NCBI GenBank assembly: GCA_021208645.1
Contig: JAJOJL010000049.1
Coordinates: forward strand, 1 to 40,498
DNA from: Bacillus sp. (in: firmicutes)
GTDB lineage: Bacteria; Bacillota; Bacilli; Bacillales; Salisediminibacteriaceae
Reading direction: 5' to 3'
Length of the DNA stretch: 40,498 bases
Part shown: in pieces, positions 25,550 through 34,828 of the stretch
Position numbering within the stretch: position 1 is the first letter of the stretch
Layout of the letters: the number at the start of each line of letters is the position of its first letter
The notes under the pieces: generated by a model
The model's database searches: none
Told to the model about the DNA's origin: nothing
Seen by the model: the letters and a program-made list of their open reading frames with translations, nothing else
Translations under genes and position numbers: made by a program

Positions 25550-27054
25550 TTAGTTTTCCTCCAAAGTCAGGTTCATTTGTTGAATGGAGTAGCGTTTTAC
25601 TTTCGAAATCGTGCCCTTGCCTTCTTCGATGGTAAGAGTTTGCCGTCCTAACAGGTTTAAGGCACTGCTAAGTAAGGTCTTCTGGCCATCCTCTTCATTA
25701 ACTGTCCCATTCACAATCGGCGAGCGCTGATGAAGGATCAGCCAAAAATCATAGAAATAGCGCTGTTCCAGAATGTTGTTGACGTCACCCTTTTCTTCAA
25801 GATAGTTCATGACATCGAGAAGCGTCGCGCCCTTCCCTGCGTAGTGGGCATCCAAATACAGGTCCATCACTTCCCTATAGCGCTCCATGAGCCAGTTGCG
25901 GTAGGCATTGTCCGCTTCATTCACGTCCGCCTCCATCAGCCCCTGCTCCACTCTCTCTTCCCGCTCTTCCGTAATATTTTGCTCGGAAAAAATCGTTAAC
26001 GGGGACCACACTTGGTTTTCTTCCACTTTTAGTAGTGGGTGGAGGACCCCTTTCATGGCTTCCATTGGCAATGGCGTAGACACCACTTTTGAAACAATGT
26101 CCTGATCAAAGTTGAACGCTTGAATTCCTGTGTAGTACAAGGATTCTTGTGCCGTCAGTAAGGTCGTGTTTTTCAAGGCAACGGTTTGCTCTAACAAACG
26201 GGAATGATCATAATGGACCTTCTCCAACTCTTGATTGATCTTTAAGACGAGCTCGTACGTTTTCCTTTCCCGCTGGTGCACATCTCTCGAGTAAAGGCGA
26301 TCCCGCGTTTCCTTCACAAATTGGCGGAGCTCCTTGAATTCCTCGTCCTCCCGGGCAAGGCGATTATAAATATCTTCGAGGAGCTGTTTATAGCGTTCGA
26401 AGGTTTCCTCAGACACGATGCTCCGCTGAATTTCATGCTTGAGTTTAAGCATTCGATCCCCTAAGGTCTCCACGTCAATGCGCATCTCGTTAATTTGCCG
26501 GAGGGCACCCTTGAATTCACCCTTGTCCAGTTGTTTTCTGAGCATCAATTGATTGATGGAAAGCTGAAATTCACTGTAGAACTCCTTTGTGGCAAAAAGC
26601 AGTTCGAGGCCGTCTTCATCCAGTGTGTAGTACTGCGTATTTGTTTTCACATCAAAGGCATTTGCCTTAAGAATGGAGTACTCCAGCGTATCCTCTTTCA
26701 CTTCTTCCCAGTTGAAAAATTGTAGCTTCGTTTTTTCCCGGTAGTAGGCCGGAAGGTTTGCACGATGGATCTCGCTATTCTTTCGTAGGTGGCCTCTTCT
26801 AAAGAATATTGGTTGGCCGTCACGGTTTGGAGGAACTGAGCCAGTTCCTTTACCCCCGATTTCGTTTGCCGCATGATTTTTTGCTCGAAAAAGAAGAGGA
26901 GGGTTAACAAACCGAGTCCCTTCATGTCGATAATGTTGTTGTTTTGGTCTTGCTCCCGTTTTCGGTCTAACTCAAACAGGGGGTCGAAGAGGGCGAGCCG
27001 TTTCATCCGTTCCCGGTAACCGCTCGTTAACTCCCTTATATCCATTCGGTCCAA
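25550..27054 (-). CDS. jetA: Wadjet JetA, kleisin/MukF-like subunit, frameshifted
   Basis: Two frames (to 26698 and from 26701) join as one 501-residue protein if one T is restored in the five-T run (As at 26715-26719): SYNFFNWEEVKEDTLEYSI. The N-terminal part starts with a winged-helix-like region (MRQTKSGVKELAQFL), and the long helical middle (LRKQLDKGEFKGALRQINEMRID onward) is coiled coil, as in MukF-type kleisins. It does not resemble the DUF3375 JetA of type I Wadjet. The start is taken as TTG at 27054, seven bases after GGAGGG; ATG at 27045 is an alternative. It overlaps the jetD end. Confidence 0.78.
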
Positions 27055-28057
27055 TCTGTTTCCCTCCAAATCTGTTGTAATTCCTTCGTTTTTAACGTTT
27101 CTTGCGGCAAATAATTACCTTCGTTAAGTAAGTTTTTTATGTTTGTTTGTTCTTGGGTCCTGAAGTGGCTGAGGAAGTGAACGGTCGCCTCCTGCTGCTC
27201 CCGTTGGTATTCTTTACCCGAAGCCGGCGTTTTAGCGAGACACGCTCGGTAAAAAGGCAGTGCTGGGTGTGCTTCCGTTCGTTTATTCAGAGAATGCCAA
27301 ATGGCGATGCCTTCCCTGTCAATGTCTCCAAAATATAGGAAGTGATGGTCTGCTTCGATCGGGTACTGCGCCTGAAATTGTTCAATACTTTTCACGATTT
27401 TTTTGCCGCTTCCGTAAATGAGCGTTGAGAACATCGCGCTTGTCAACTCTGGCAGCAACCCTTGGTAAGTTGTTTTGTTTTCTACGATTAGGTGCAGTTG
27501 CGTGCTGTTTGTTAGTTGGTTTGGGTTCATGGCAAACATGAGTGGGTCTGAAACGGGAATGATGTTTAACTTTTCATAGATTCCCAGTTGTTCTAACAGC
27601 TCTTTCCCGCCTTTTTCCGTTATCCATTTCTCATCCCCTACCAGTTCATAGCTCCGTTCTGGTGCAGGCACCGGTTCCGTTGGAAACTCGTATTTCGCGA
27701 TGTAATGGTCGATCTTTTGGATAAAGGTAGATCTCTTTTCCAAATGGATGGGTCTTCATTAAAGTAGAAGTCGATGGAGATGGCCTGGTGTAGTTGGGAT
27801 CGATATCGTTGCAATTCTTGATGGAATCCTTCTTTTAATGGAGATTTGTTGATCCTGTATTGGAAAGCGAGGGATGGTGTGCGCCCATTCCGCCCTTTTG
27901 CCTTAACCATAATAAGTACTCCCTCTTCTTCGAGGAGGAGGATGGTGTTAGCAAAATCTTCATATGTATGTAGCTGAATTTTTGTTAGTTTTTCTAATTC
28001 CGTTAAAGTAATTGTTTTCTTAGCATAAGCTGCCAATCGCTTCTTTATTTTTTCCAT
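27036..28057 (-). CDS. jetD: Wadjet JetD, TOPRIM-type plasmid nuclease, frameshifted
   Basis: N-terminal winged helix (KTITLTELEKLTKIQLHTY) followed by the DUF2220-type TOPRIM domain: the metal-binding Glu is in LIVENKTTYQG and the acidic pair in YFGDIDREGIAIW. JetD is the nuclease that cuts plasmid DNA trapped by the JetABC motor. The frame breaks near 27723-27725: one T missing from CCTTTATCC; restoring it gives KRDLPFIQKIDHYIAKY and 340 residues. GGGGGAAG precedes the ATG. It is first in the operon, order D-A-B-C on the minus strand, which is unlike the usual A-B-C-D. Confidence 0.85.
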
Positions 28058-28204
28058 GGGTGCTTCCCCCTAAAACCTGACATATTTCTACCTTTTATTT
28101 TACTAGATTGTTTGAAGGATAACAGTAGAAAAATATGTTAGGGAATTTTGGGTTTTAGATTACTAAATTTGGAGCTTAAAATGGGTAATTTTTGCGGTTG
28201 TTAT

Positions 28205-28331
28205 TTAGAATTACTATTAACAGCACGATTCTTGGTGATTTTGGCATGATTCTCATCAAAAGCGGCAGGATTATTCACTATTTTGGCACGATTTTTCGAA
28301 ATTTCGGCACGATTATCCATTTAGCTGGAAA
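28205..28331 (-). repeat. 127-bp dispersed element, copy 2 (inverted)
   Basis: Read on the minus strand: border TTTCCAGCTAAATGGA (28316-28331), five 21-bp units (28211-28315) and TTCTAA (28205-28210). Its last unit is nearly the same as the last unit of the other two copies (GTGCTGTTAATAGTAA type). It lies between the jetD start region and the lipoprotein gene. Confidence 0.9.
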
Positions 28332-28649
28332 TTAGTGACCCCCATCATACTAAATATCATTAGTTAAACAGGGCAAATTAAGTTTTTCACCATTAAATAA
28401 TCGGAATAAGCCAACTCACCCGACTCTTTCATCTCTTTTCTTGCAAAAAATGTCCCAAACAGCTAGTAAAACAAGTCTTCTATCCTCTTTTTCAGCCAAT
28501 CAGCATCATTACACTAACAGCTAAAACCATAAATAGGCATAATCAGCTACCACACGTTGCTCATTATGCCTACATATTTGAGATGATTGGCTCACACGCT
28601 ACCTAATATCCGGCTAGGAACTTTTCCTCCCTTCTCGCCAACTGCACCG
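28332..28649. other. Intergenic gap with a terminator hairpin
   Basis: About 320 bases without a supported gene. Apart from the hairpin at 28534-28572 I see only AT-rich sequence. Confidence 0.4.
28534..28572 (-). terminator. Hairpin downstream of the Gmad2 lipoprotein gene
   Basis: TAGGCATAAT (28534-28543) and ATTATGCCTA (28563-28572) form a perfect 10-bp stem. The tail on the minus strand (TTTATGG) is weak, so it may be only a 3' stabilising hairpin. Confidence 0.5.
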
Positions 28650-29687
28650 TTATTTTTTTACCGTCAAAGGAATCATTAGCTCGTGCATCCTTGAGCCGTC
28701 TTTGGCGCTTTCGGTAAAGAGGATAAGTGTTGCAGTGTTATTGGCAACTTGATCGAAGTTGATGATAACCTCGAACTCTCCCCAGTCAGGAGCCCCAGTA
28801 GAGGCAGTCGTAAAGCCGTTGGCCAAAATATGGTGGCCGTCCTCCAACTCATACAAAACTGTCCCTTCATACACTCGGGCCAACCCGCGGACAACAACTT
28901 GATTTTCCACTTCCGAATGTGGCGCCGGTTCGTATATCTCGAACACACTGTTTTCCGCCACTACGGTTTGCCCGTCACCATCACTATCGCCACCACTCCA
29001 ATAGTCATCCTTTGCATTCTTTAATGGAATGACCAACTCATGTAATCGGGAGCCGTCCTTGGCGCTTTCTTCATACAGAATCAGCGTGGCCGTACTGCTG
29101 GAAATGAAGTCTACATTAATCGTAATCTCGAACTCTCCCCAACCCGGGGCACCGCTTGAAGCTGTCGTAAATCCGCTGGCTAATATATAGTGGCCATCTT
29201 CCAACTCATATTGGATGGTCCCTTCATACACTCTGGCCAAACCGCGAACAACTACTTCATTTTCGATTTCATCATTTGGTTTAGGGGTTATTATTTTGAA
29301 TGCATCATTTTCTAGGACGTAGGAAGGTTCATTGTCTGGAGTGTCTTTTGGTTCTGATTTTCCGTTATTGGTTGCAGGGGTTTCTGGAGATTTGCTTTTG
29401 TCAGGCGCCGGAGCTGTATTTGCCCCCTTATCCTTATCGTCATTCTCTTCTGTATCTGGGTCAGTTGTTTTGTCAGAATCCTCCCCGCCATCTCCATCAG
29501 TATCGGAACCAGATTCTTCCGTCGTGTCATCCTTCTCCTCCGTAGCATCTTCACCACCCGTGGTTTCTTCCGTTTCGTTCTGATCTATATCTTCCCCTAA
29601 ATCTTCAGAGACATTTGATTGATTACAGGCCGCGAGCAACACAAGGCTGGCAAACAACACAAACAAGTATCGTAGAATTTTTTTCAT
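28650..29687 (-). CDS. Lipoprotein with two tandem Gmad2 domains
   Basis: 345 residues. The signal peptide ends in the lipobox LVLLAAC with lipidated C21. Residues 22-120 are a highly acidic, low-complexity linker of Asp/Glu/Thr/Ser. Two copies of a Gmad2-type immunoglobulin-like domain follow (about 128-223 and 248-343), sharing VVVRGLARVYEGT, YELEDGHxILAxGFTTAS, GAPxWGEFE and ATLIL(Y/F)xESAKDGSR. Gmad2 domains occur in spore germination and envelope proteins. The near-identity of the repeats implies a recent internal duplication. AGGAGG precedes the ATG. It is anchored to the outer face of the membrane; its role is unknown. Confidence 0.85.
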   Translation of the reverse strand: MKKILRYLFVLFASLVLLAACNQSNVSEDLGEDIDQNETEETTGGEDATEEKDDTTEESGSDTDGDGGEDSDKTTDPDTEENDDKDKGANTAPAPDKSKSPETPATNNGKSEPKDTPDNEPSYVLENDAFKIITPKPNDEIENEVVVRGLARVYEGTIQYELEDGHYILASGFTTASSGAPGWGEFEITINVDFISSSTATLILYEESAKDGSRLHELVIPLKNAKDDYWSGGDSDGDGQTVVAENSVFEIYEPAPHSEVENQVVVRGLARVYEGTVLYELEDGHHILANGFTTASTGAPDWGEFEVIINFDQVANNTATLILFTESAKDGSRMHELMIPLTVKK

Positions 29688-30147
29688 AGATTAATCCTCC
29701 TTTCTTACCTCTTTAGACGAGAGTTAATCATATTAGTAACGCTTTATGTTGAAATTAGGCCATTTTACCTTTCATTTATTGTCTCTTTGCAATCATTTCG
29801 CTGCCTCTCCAATATTAACTTCAACTAAACTAGACTTTCCCCATGTTAATTCACGGCAATTCGTCAACCTTCAACATATTACCTAGCACTAAAAACCCGT
29901 AATTCGACGAAATTCTCCATACTAACGAGGACAAGGTAGGAACATATTACCATTTAAATCACGAACTAATATTGACCTTCCGAGACGCATATGAAATAAT
30001 AAAAGTAATATAGATTTTTTCACATTTTCCCTCATTGATTACACATTTCACTCCACAGTATCGGCACAACTACACGATAAAACTTACATCTCAAGCTACT
30101 AGGACAACTTGGTTAATTTCTAAATTTTAAAAAGGAGAGGATAGACT
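29688..30147. other. Divergent intergenic region
   Basis: About 460 AT-rich bases between the divergently transcribed lipoprotein and hydrolase genes. It must contain promoters for both, but no pair of boxes stood out and no ORF, repeat or RNA was seen. Confidence 0.4.
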
Positions 30148-31485
30148 ATGCCAGAGAAGGCAACAAATGCACCGCTGCTTACTGTTAATCCTATTAAGGC
30201 ACAAGTAGATGAAGTCATTCACATATATTTGTCTCGCTGTCCACCTAAAACGGAAGTCACCCTTCGCGCAAAAACAACCGATGAAGAAGGTAAGCTGTTT
30301 GAATCTCACGCTGTATTTTTAACGAGCGAAGAAGGAAGTCTTGAAGTAAGCAGCCAAAAACCCATACGTGGTACTTACGATGAAGCAGATCCGATGGGAT
30401 TATTCTGGTCCATGGAGTTTAGTCACCGAAAAAAGAAGGATGCATTTGTAAAGCACGCCTCCACACCTGTATTTGTGGACATTACCGTTGAAATTGATGA
30501 AGAGGTTCAAGCAGAAACAACCATTACCCGTTGTTTTAGCGACCCTTATATCAAAAAAATAAAGGTAGAAGAGGACGGTTTAGTTGGCTGTATGTATAAG
30601 CCATCACTCATTAAACAATGTCCAGGCGTACTCATTTTAGGTGGAACGGATGGGGGAAATCAGGAGCATGCTGCGGCCCTACTCGCCACCCACGGCTACG
30701 CTGCATTCGCCTTATCTTATTTCGGTGTAGAAGGTCTTCCGAAAAATCTCGTTAATATTCCAATCGAATATTTTGAGAAAGCCATCCATTGGATGAAATC
30801 ACAACATGAAGTTATTGATAGTCAGATTGCCGTAATAGGTTTTTCCCGCGGTGGAGAATTGGCATTACTTCTCGGCACCATGTTTGATGATTTCAAAGCA
30901 GTTATTGCCGGCTCACCTAGCGCCTTTTTAACGTCAGGTATGGTTAACCGGATTTTCACTCCAAAGCCTGCATGGACATATAGAGGGGAAAGCTTACCTT
31001 ATTTGCCATTTGCCTACCGGCTGTCAAATATGGTTAATACGTGGAATAAGATTATCTCTCGCGAACCCTTTTCCTTTTTACCAATTTGGGATAACAGCTT
31101 AAAGGACAAGGAGAAGATCAAACCATCGAGGATACCTGTGGAAAAAATTAAGGGCCCTGTTCTTCTTATTTCTGGTGGTGACGATCAACTGTGGCCATCC
31201 TCATCTTATTGTGACATTATGATGAAAAGGCTTACAAAGAAAAAGCGCCCCTTTAGGGACCTTCACTTAAACTATGAAAAAGCAGGGCATTTCTTATGTT
31301 TTCCTTATAGTTTGCCTAACTTGCCAGTCAATGTTTACGCTGTAGTTGGAGCACGAAAGGTAGCTTTTGGTGGGACGACGAAAGAAAATGCCCACGCAGC
31401 AAGGGCATCGTGGCTAGAGATTTTGAAGTTCCTAGATACTACCTTTAAGAAACGAGTAGAGAAAAACGTCGTACCGATATGTTAA
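30148..31485 (+). CDS. Acyl-CoA thioesterase/BAAT-family alpha/beta hydrolase
   Basis: 445 residues. The N-terminal beta-sandwich domain (about 10-125) is of the BAAT/acyl-CoA thioester hydrolase N-terminal type. The C-terminal alpha/beta hydrolase has nucleophile S233 in GFSRGGELAL, acid D345 or D346 in SGGDDQLWPS and H381 in KAGHFLCFPY. The nucleophile is Ser rather than the Cys of BAAT itself, as in acyl-CoA thioesterases and dienelactone-hydrolase-like enzymes. AAAGGAGAGG precedes the ATG. It is monocistronic with its own terminator. The natural acyl substrate is unknown. Confidence 0.88.
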   Translation: MPEKATNAPLLTVNPIKAQVDEVIHIYLSRCPPKTEVTLRAKTTDEEGKLFESHAVFLTSEEGSLEVSSQKPIRGTYDEADPMGLFWSMEFSHRKKKDAFVKHASTPVFVDITVEIDEEVQAETTITRCFSDPYIKKIKVEEDGLVGCMYKPSLIKQCPGVLILGGTDGGNQEHAAALLATHGYAAFALSYFGVEGLPKNLVNIPIEYFEKAIHWMKSQHEVIDSQIAVIGFSRGGELALLLGTMFDDFKAVIAGSPSAFLTSGMVNRIFTPKPAWTYRGESLPYLPFAYRLSNMVNTWNKIISREPFSFLPIWDNSLKDKEKIKPSRIPVEKIKGPVLLISGGDDQLWPSSSYCDIMMKRLTKKKRPFRDLHLNYEKAGHFLCFPYSLPNLPVNVYAVVGARKVAFGGTTKENAHAARASWLEILKFLDTTFKKRVEKNVVPIC

Positions 31486-31513
31486 CAGATTTGGAAATGC
31501 TTTTAAGTGTCGG

Positions 31514-31540
31514 AGGCCCTCTTTTTTGAGGGCCTTTTTG
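31514..31540 (+). terminator. Terminator of the BAAT-family gene
   Basis: AGGCCCTC (31514-31521), a six-T loop and GAGGGCCT (31528-31535) followed by TTTTTG. Confidence 0.9.
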
Positions 31541-31637
31541 TGATTCTTTGAGCACCTTTCTTTTGGCGTGGAGTCTACGGTACAGACACGTCACCTGTTT
31601 CCCCCCCTCCACCTGTACGTACCCCCAGCCAATCAAT

Positions 31638-33095
31638 CTAACACTTCTGCAAAATTTTTTTTACCTCATCCACTAAATGAGCCGTATTGTACGCCTGGTA
31701 CAAAGAAGTAGATAATCGCACAGGTCACCGAAGAAAAAAACGCTCATACTGGGTTTGCCGCGAGCCAAAGGGACTCATGGTTAAATCCCAAGCAAGGCGG
31801 AACAGAGCGACTCGCTCTTTAGCACCAGCACCTCTTCCTTGTAGGTACTGCTCTAAATCCTTCCCGACTGCTGACTGAAAGTCCTGTTCCGTTGGCAAGG
31901 AGATAAACCCGCTGGCCCCAAGAAGATGCAAGACCTCCACCAGGCGTCCGTACCCTTTTTGAAAATAGTTGGAAGCGACCATTAATGGAATCTTTTCCGG
32001 AACCATTAACCCAAAGTCATTCATAAATGCCTTATTCTCTCCTCGGTATATTAACGATTTCATCACCTCGAGGGTGACAATGATCTCAGACAGTTTCTCC
32101 TGTACATGTTGGTACCCCTTGATGCCAATAGATTCCGCGACTGCTTCACCTATACCCAACAAATACTCGGTCTTCACCACTTGCCTTGCCGCTGCCTGAA
32201 ACAACAGCATCATGTTTAAGTTCGTGTCCGAGTAAACGGCTGCTGCCCTGTCTGGATCCTTGTAAATAAACACCCGCTCCCAAGGGACGACTACCTCATC
32301 AAAGACCACCACTGCGTCCACTTCATCAAATTGTGCTGTCAATGGGTGGTCAAAGTGATTCGCCACTGACGGAGCATAAGGCTCACGGCAAAGGAATTTC
32401 AGCCCTTTCGTGTTGGAAGGGATGGCAAAGGCATAAGCGTACGAGGGGTCTGCTGCCGCCGCTCCAGTTGGAAGGACTAACACTTCATCGGTGATGCCTC
32501 CCTGCGTTGCCAGAAGCCGTGCCCCATGCACGACAATCCCATCAGGCCCCTCATCCACAACACGGGCGGCGACAATGTCCCCCTTGGTCATTTCTTGAAA
32601 AAAATCATACTGCCAGTAGCCAGGGGAACGGTTCATTTGGGGATTAATAAAGGTATGGGTAAAGGACAAATCGTTCCTTATGGCGTATTCATACATTGCT
32701 GACACGTTTTTCCCATAAGACTCTTGGAAAAACGTTGTTGCTGCACCTAATGTCATAATTGCCGTATTAATATAATCAGGAGACCGCCCCACCGTCCCGC
32801 AGCTTTTTCTAGCCCACAGTTGGGTTGCTTCCCGACGGTTCACTAGATCCGCTACCGACTTAGTCTGATGATAGGCGAAGTTAATCTGTTCACCACTTAA
32901 ACTGGTGTCAGTCAAGATACCTTCAAAATCCTTTTCGAATTGCATATCATACAAGGCTGCCTTTGTTTTCAAAATGCCCTGAAATGCCGGATGCTCGGAA
33001 AGCTTCCCTGACACCCTCTCTCCTTGAATCCACACTTCGTTCCCCATTTTATCTATTCTATCAATATAGTTTTTGCCGTTAATTAGGCCCACCAA
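31638..33095 (-). CDS. hpaB: 4-hydroxyphenylacetate 3-monooxygenase-like flavin oxygenase, with compensating indels
   Basis: HpaB family, acyl-CoA dehydrogenase-like fold that uses reduced FAD. Recognisable segments are GRSPDYINTAIM, FFQEMTKGDIVAARVVDEG, FDEVVVPWERVFIY and LHLLGASGFISLP. The frame is stopped by a TGA at 31725-31727 in ERFFLR. A seven-T run (six expected) and a two-C run (three expected) flank that stop; correcting both gives ERFFFGDPVRLSTSLYQ, then YNTAHLVDEVKKILQKC, and a stop at 31638, total 485 residues, the family length. The TTG start at 33095 is uncertain; GTG is the next codon. No flavin reductase partner (HpaC) is adjacent. Confidence 0.83.
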
Positions 33096-33183
33096 GCATC
33101 CCTGCTTTCCCTCAAAACGTTAATTTACTATATGCATCTCTAGGCTGTCCATTGAACGGAAATCACGGTTAAGATACAAAAAA

Positions 33184-33216
33184 CTGGCAAGGAAGGATTT
33201 GATCCTCACTTGCCAG
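33184..33216 (-). terminator. Terminator of the GbsR/isochorismatase/betaine-binding operon
   Basis: CTGGCAAG arms with inner AGGAT/ATCCT pairing (33184-33198 with 33202-33216), followed on the minus strand by six Ts. Confidence 0.88.
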
Positions 33217-33233
33217 CTATAAACAGATATAAC

Positions 33234-34094
33234 TTAATTATTACCTAACATTCCATCCACTTGATCACGATTAGCTTCTACCCAATTTCTCGCAGACTCA
33301 GTAAATGGCACGTTGTTGTGCTCGTATTCATACATCATTTCCTCTAAATCGGAAACTTCAATGCTCCAACGGGATAAAATTTCGTAAGCTTCTGGATGCT
33401 TGTCTTCTAAGCCTTGATAAGAAAGAACATATACATTATCATGCTTGAAGTGTCCTTCTGGATCCTCTAAAAACTTTAGGTCATGTCTAGAAAACATGGA
33501 GTGCGGTCTCCAGCCCGTAATGATAAATGGTTCTTCCTGCTGAATCTTTGATTCCATTACACTTAGCATGGCCGCTTCACTTGTAGGCATCAACTCAAAG
33601 CCTTCTAGATCATAGTTTGGATTCTCCATAACATCTCTAGAGATCTCTACAATCCCTGCACCTTCGTCGATTGTAACAATCTGTCCTTCGTAAAGATCTG
33701 CTTTTCCAGCTAAGTCAGCGATACTATTTTCGTCCACGTAAGCAGGAACAACCCAGCCTAGCGGAACATTCTCATAGCTTGTGGCAACCATTTGCAAGGA
33801 ATCTTCATACTCTGCCCATAACGCTTCCTCTGTATATGGAAGCCATGCATCCATGAAGAAGTCAATCTCCTCGTCCTTTAAGCCTTGAAAAATAATTGGT
33901 TGGTCCAGTAACGTGATTTCCACGTCATATCCCGCTTCTTCTAAAATCAATTTGGCAATTTCCGTTGGTGCTTCTGTGCTTGTCCAAGCAGTTTGTCCAA
34001 ACACGATCGTTCCTTTTCCGTCTGCTTCGTTTCCTCCACAGGCCCCTAACAATAAAAGTGAAATAAGTGCTACTACTGATAATAGTTTTTTCAT
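33234..34094 (-). CDS. Glycine betaine/proline-type ABC transporter substrate-binding lipoprotein (OpuAC-like)
   Basis: 286 residues with lipobox LLLGAC (C19). The OpuAC/ProX-type fold is shown by FGQTAWTSTEAPTEIAKLIL, FFMDAWLPY, PLGWVVPAYV, TSEAAMLSVMES and ITGWRPHSMF; the aromatic residues in these segments would form the betaine cage. It delivers a quaternary ammonium compound to a permease, but no permease or ATPase gene is near, so it must use one encoded elsewhere. It follows the isochorismatase-like gene by five bases and is controlled with it. Confidence 0.88.
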   Translation of the reverse strand: MKKLLSVVALISLLLLGACGGNEADGKGTIVFGQTAWTSTEAPTEIAKLILEEAGYDVEITLLDQPIIFQGLKDEEIDFFMDAWLPYTEEALWAEYEDSLQMVATSYENVPLGWVVPAYVDENSIADLAGKADLYEGQIVTIDEGAGIVEISRDVMENPNYDLEGFELMPTSEAAMLSVMESKIQQEEPFIITGWRPHSMFSRHDLKFLEDPEGHFKHDNVYVLSYQGLEDKHPEAYEILSRWSIEVSDLEEMMYEYEHNNVPFTESARNWVEANRDQVDGMLGNN

Positions 34095-34099
34095 GATGA

Positions 34100-34774
34100 T
34101 TAAACTTCCTTTCTTGGTTGTAAAATTTGTTGAAACTGCTCTTTCATTGTTTCTGGTGTAAATTGCAGGGAGTCAGCCTTGAGTGGCTCCCAACAGTCGA
34201 ATGCTTCTGCATTCAGCTTCTGGATCATGTTTTTTGTATCATAAATCTTTAAGTTGTACACCCAGTTAGCCATTGTTAAGAGGGAGGACATATGAGCTCC
34301 TTCATTGGAGGCGGTGCTTGCATCATGGACGAGGTGAACCTCGTAATCCCTGAAGTAGGCATCGAACACGGAAGTCATGAGGCAGCCGTCTGTCACGACC
34401 CCACTCATAATTACCTCCTTCACACCTAAACTTCTTAAAGTGAGGTCCAAGTCTGTTTCGTAAAAAGCGCTCCACCGCTTTTTATCAATAATAATGTCGC
34501 CCTCTTGAGGCGTTAGAGCATCGATGATCTCCACTTGGTCCGTGTTTGTGTTGTAGTAAAAAGGGGTTCCGTCTTCGTTCAGCGGTTCTCCTTTCGATAA
34601 GCCCACCCCGTCGGCACGGTTTATTTGTCGCGTGTAGATGACAGGGATCTCGGCATTCCTGGCCGTTGCAATGAGCTCCTTATTGTTTTGAATGGCTTCT
34701 TCCATCTTAATGAGGCCGAAGTTCCCTTCCTTTTGCATATCAATGATGACTAGTGCTGTGTTGTTATTTTTCAT
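34100..34774 (-). CDS. Isochorismatase-family cysteine hydrolase
   Basis: 224 residues with the family triad D12 (ALVIIDMQKE), K99 (KKRWSAFYET) and C131 (GVVTDGCLMTS). A cis-peptide region precedes C131. These enzymes hydrolyse amides or ureides such as N-carbamoyl compounds, nicotinamide or N-carbamoylsarcosine. GAGGAG precedes the ATG. The position between a GbsR-type regulator and a betaine-binding protein suggests a substrate linked to a quaternary amine, which is inference from context. Confidence 0.87.
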   Translation of the reverse strand: MKNNNTALVIIDMQKEGNFGLIKMEEAIQNNKELIATARNAEIPVIYTRQINRADGVGLSKGEPLNEDGTPFYYNTNTDQVEIIDALTPQEGDIIIDKKRWSAFYETDLDLTLRSLGVKEVIMSGVVTDGCLMTSVFDAYFRDYEVHLVHDASTASNEGAHMSSLLTMANWVYNLKIYDTKNMIQKLNAEAFDCWEPLKADSLQFTPETMKEQFQQILQPRKEV

Positions 34775-34828
34775 AGAAAATCTCCTCTTGTTGTAATCCT
34801 TTCTGCCTTCCTTACTGACAAAGGCAAT

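Noticed and set aside
29300..29583. ORFs on both strands in the acidic linker region of the lipoprotein
   Set aside because: Low-complexity repeats keep all frames open; the lipoprotein frame has the signal peptide and domains.
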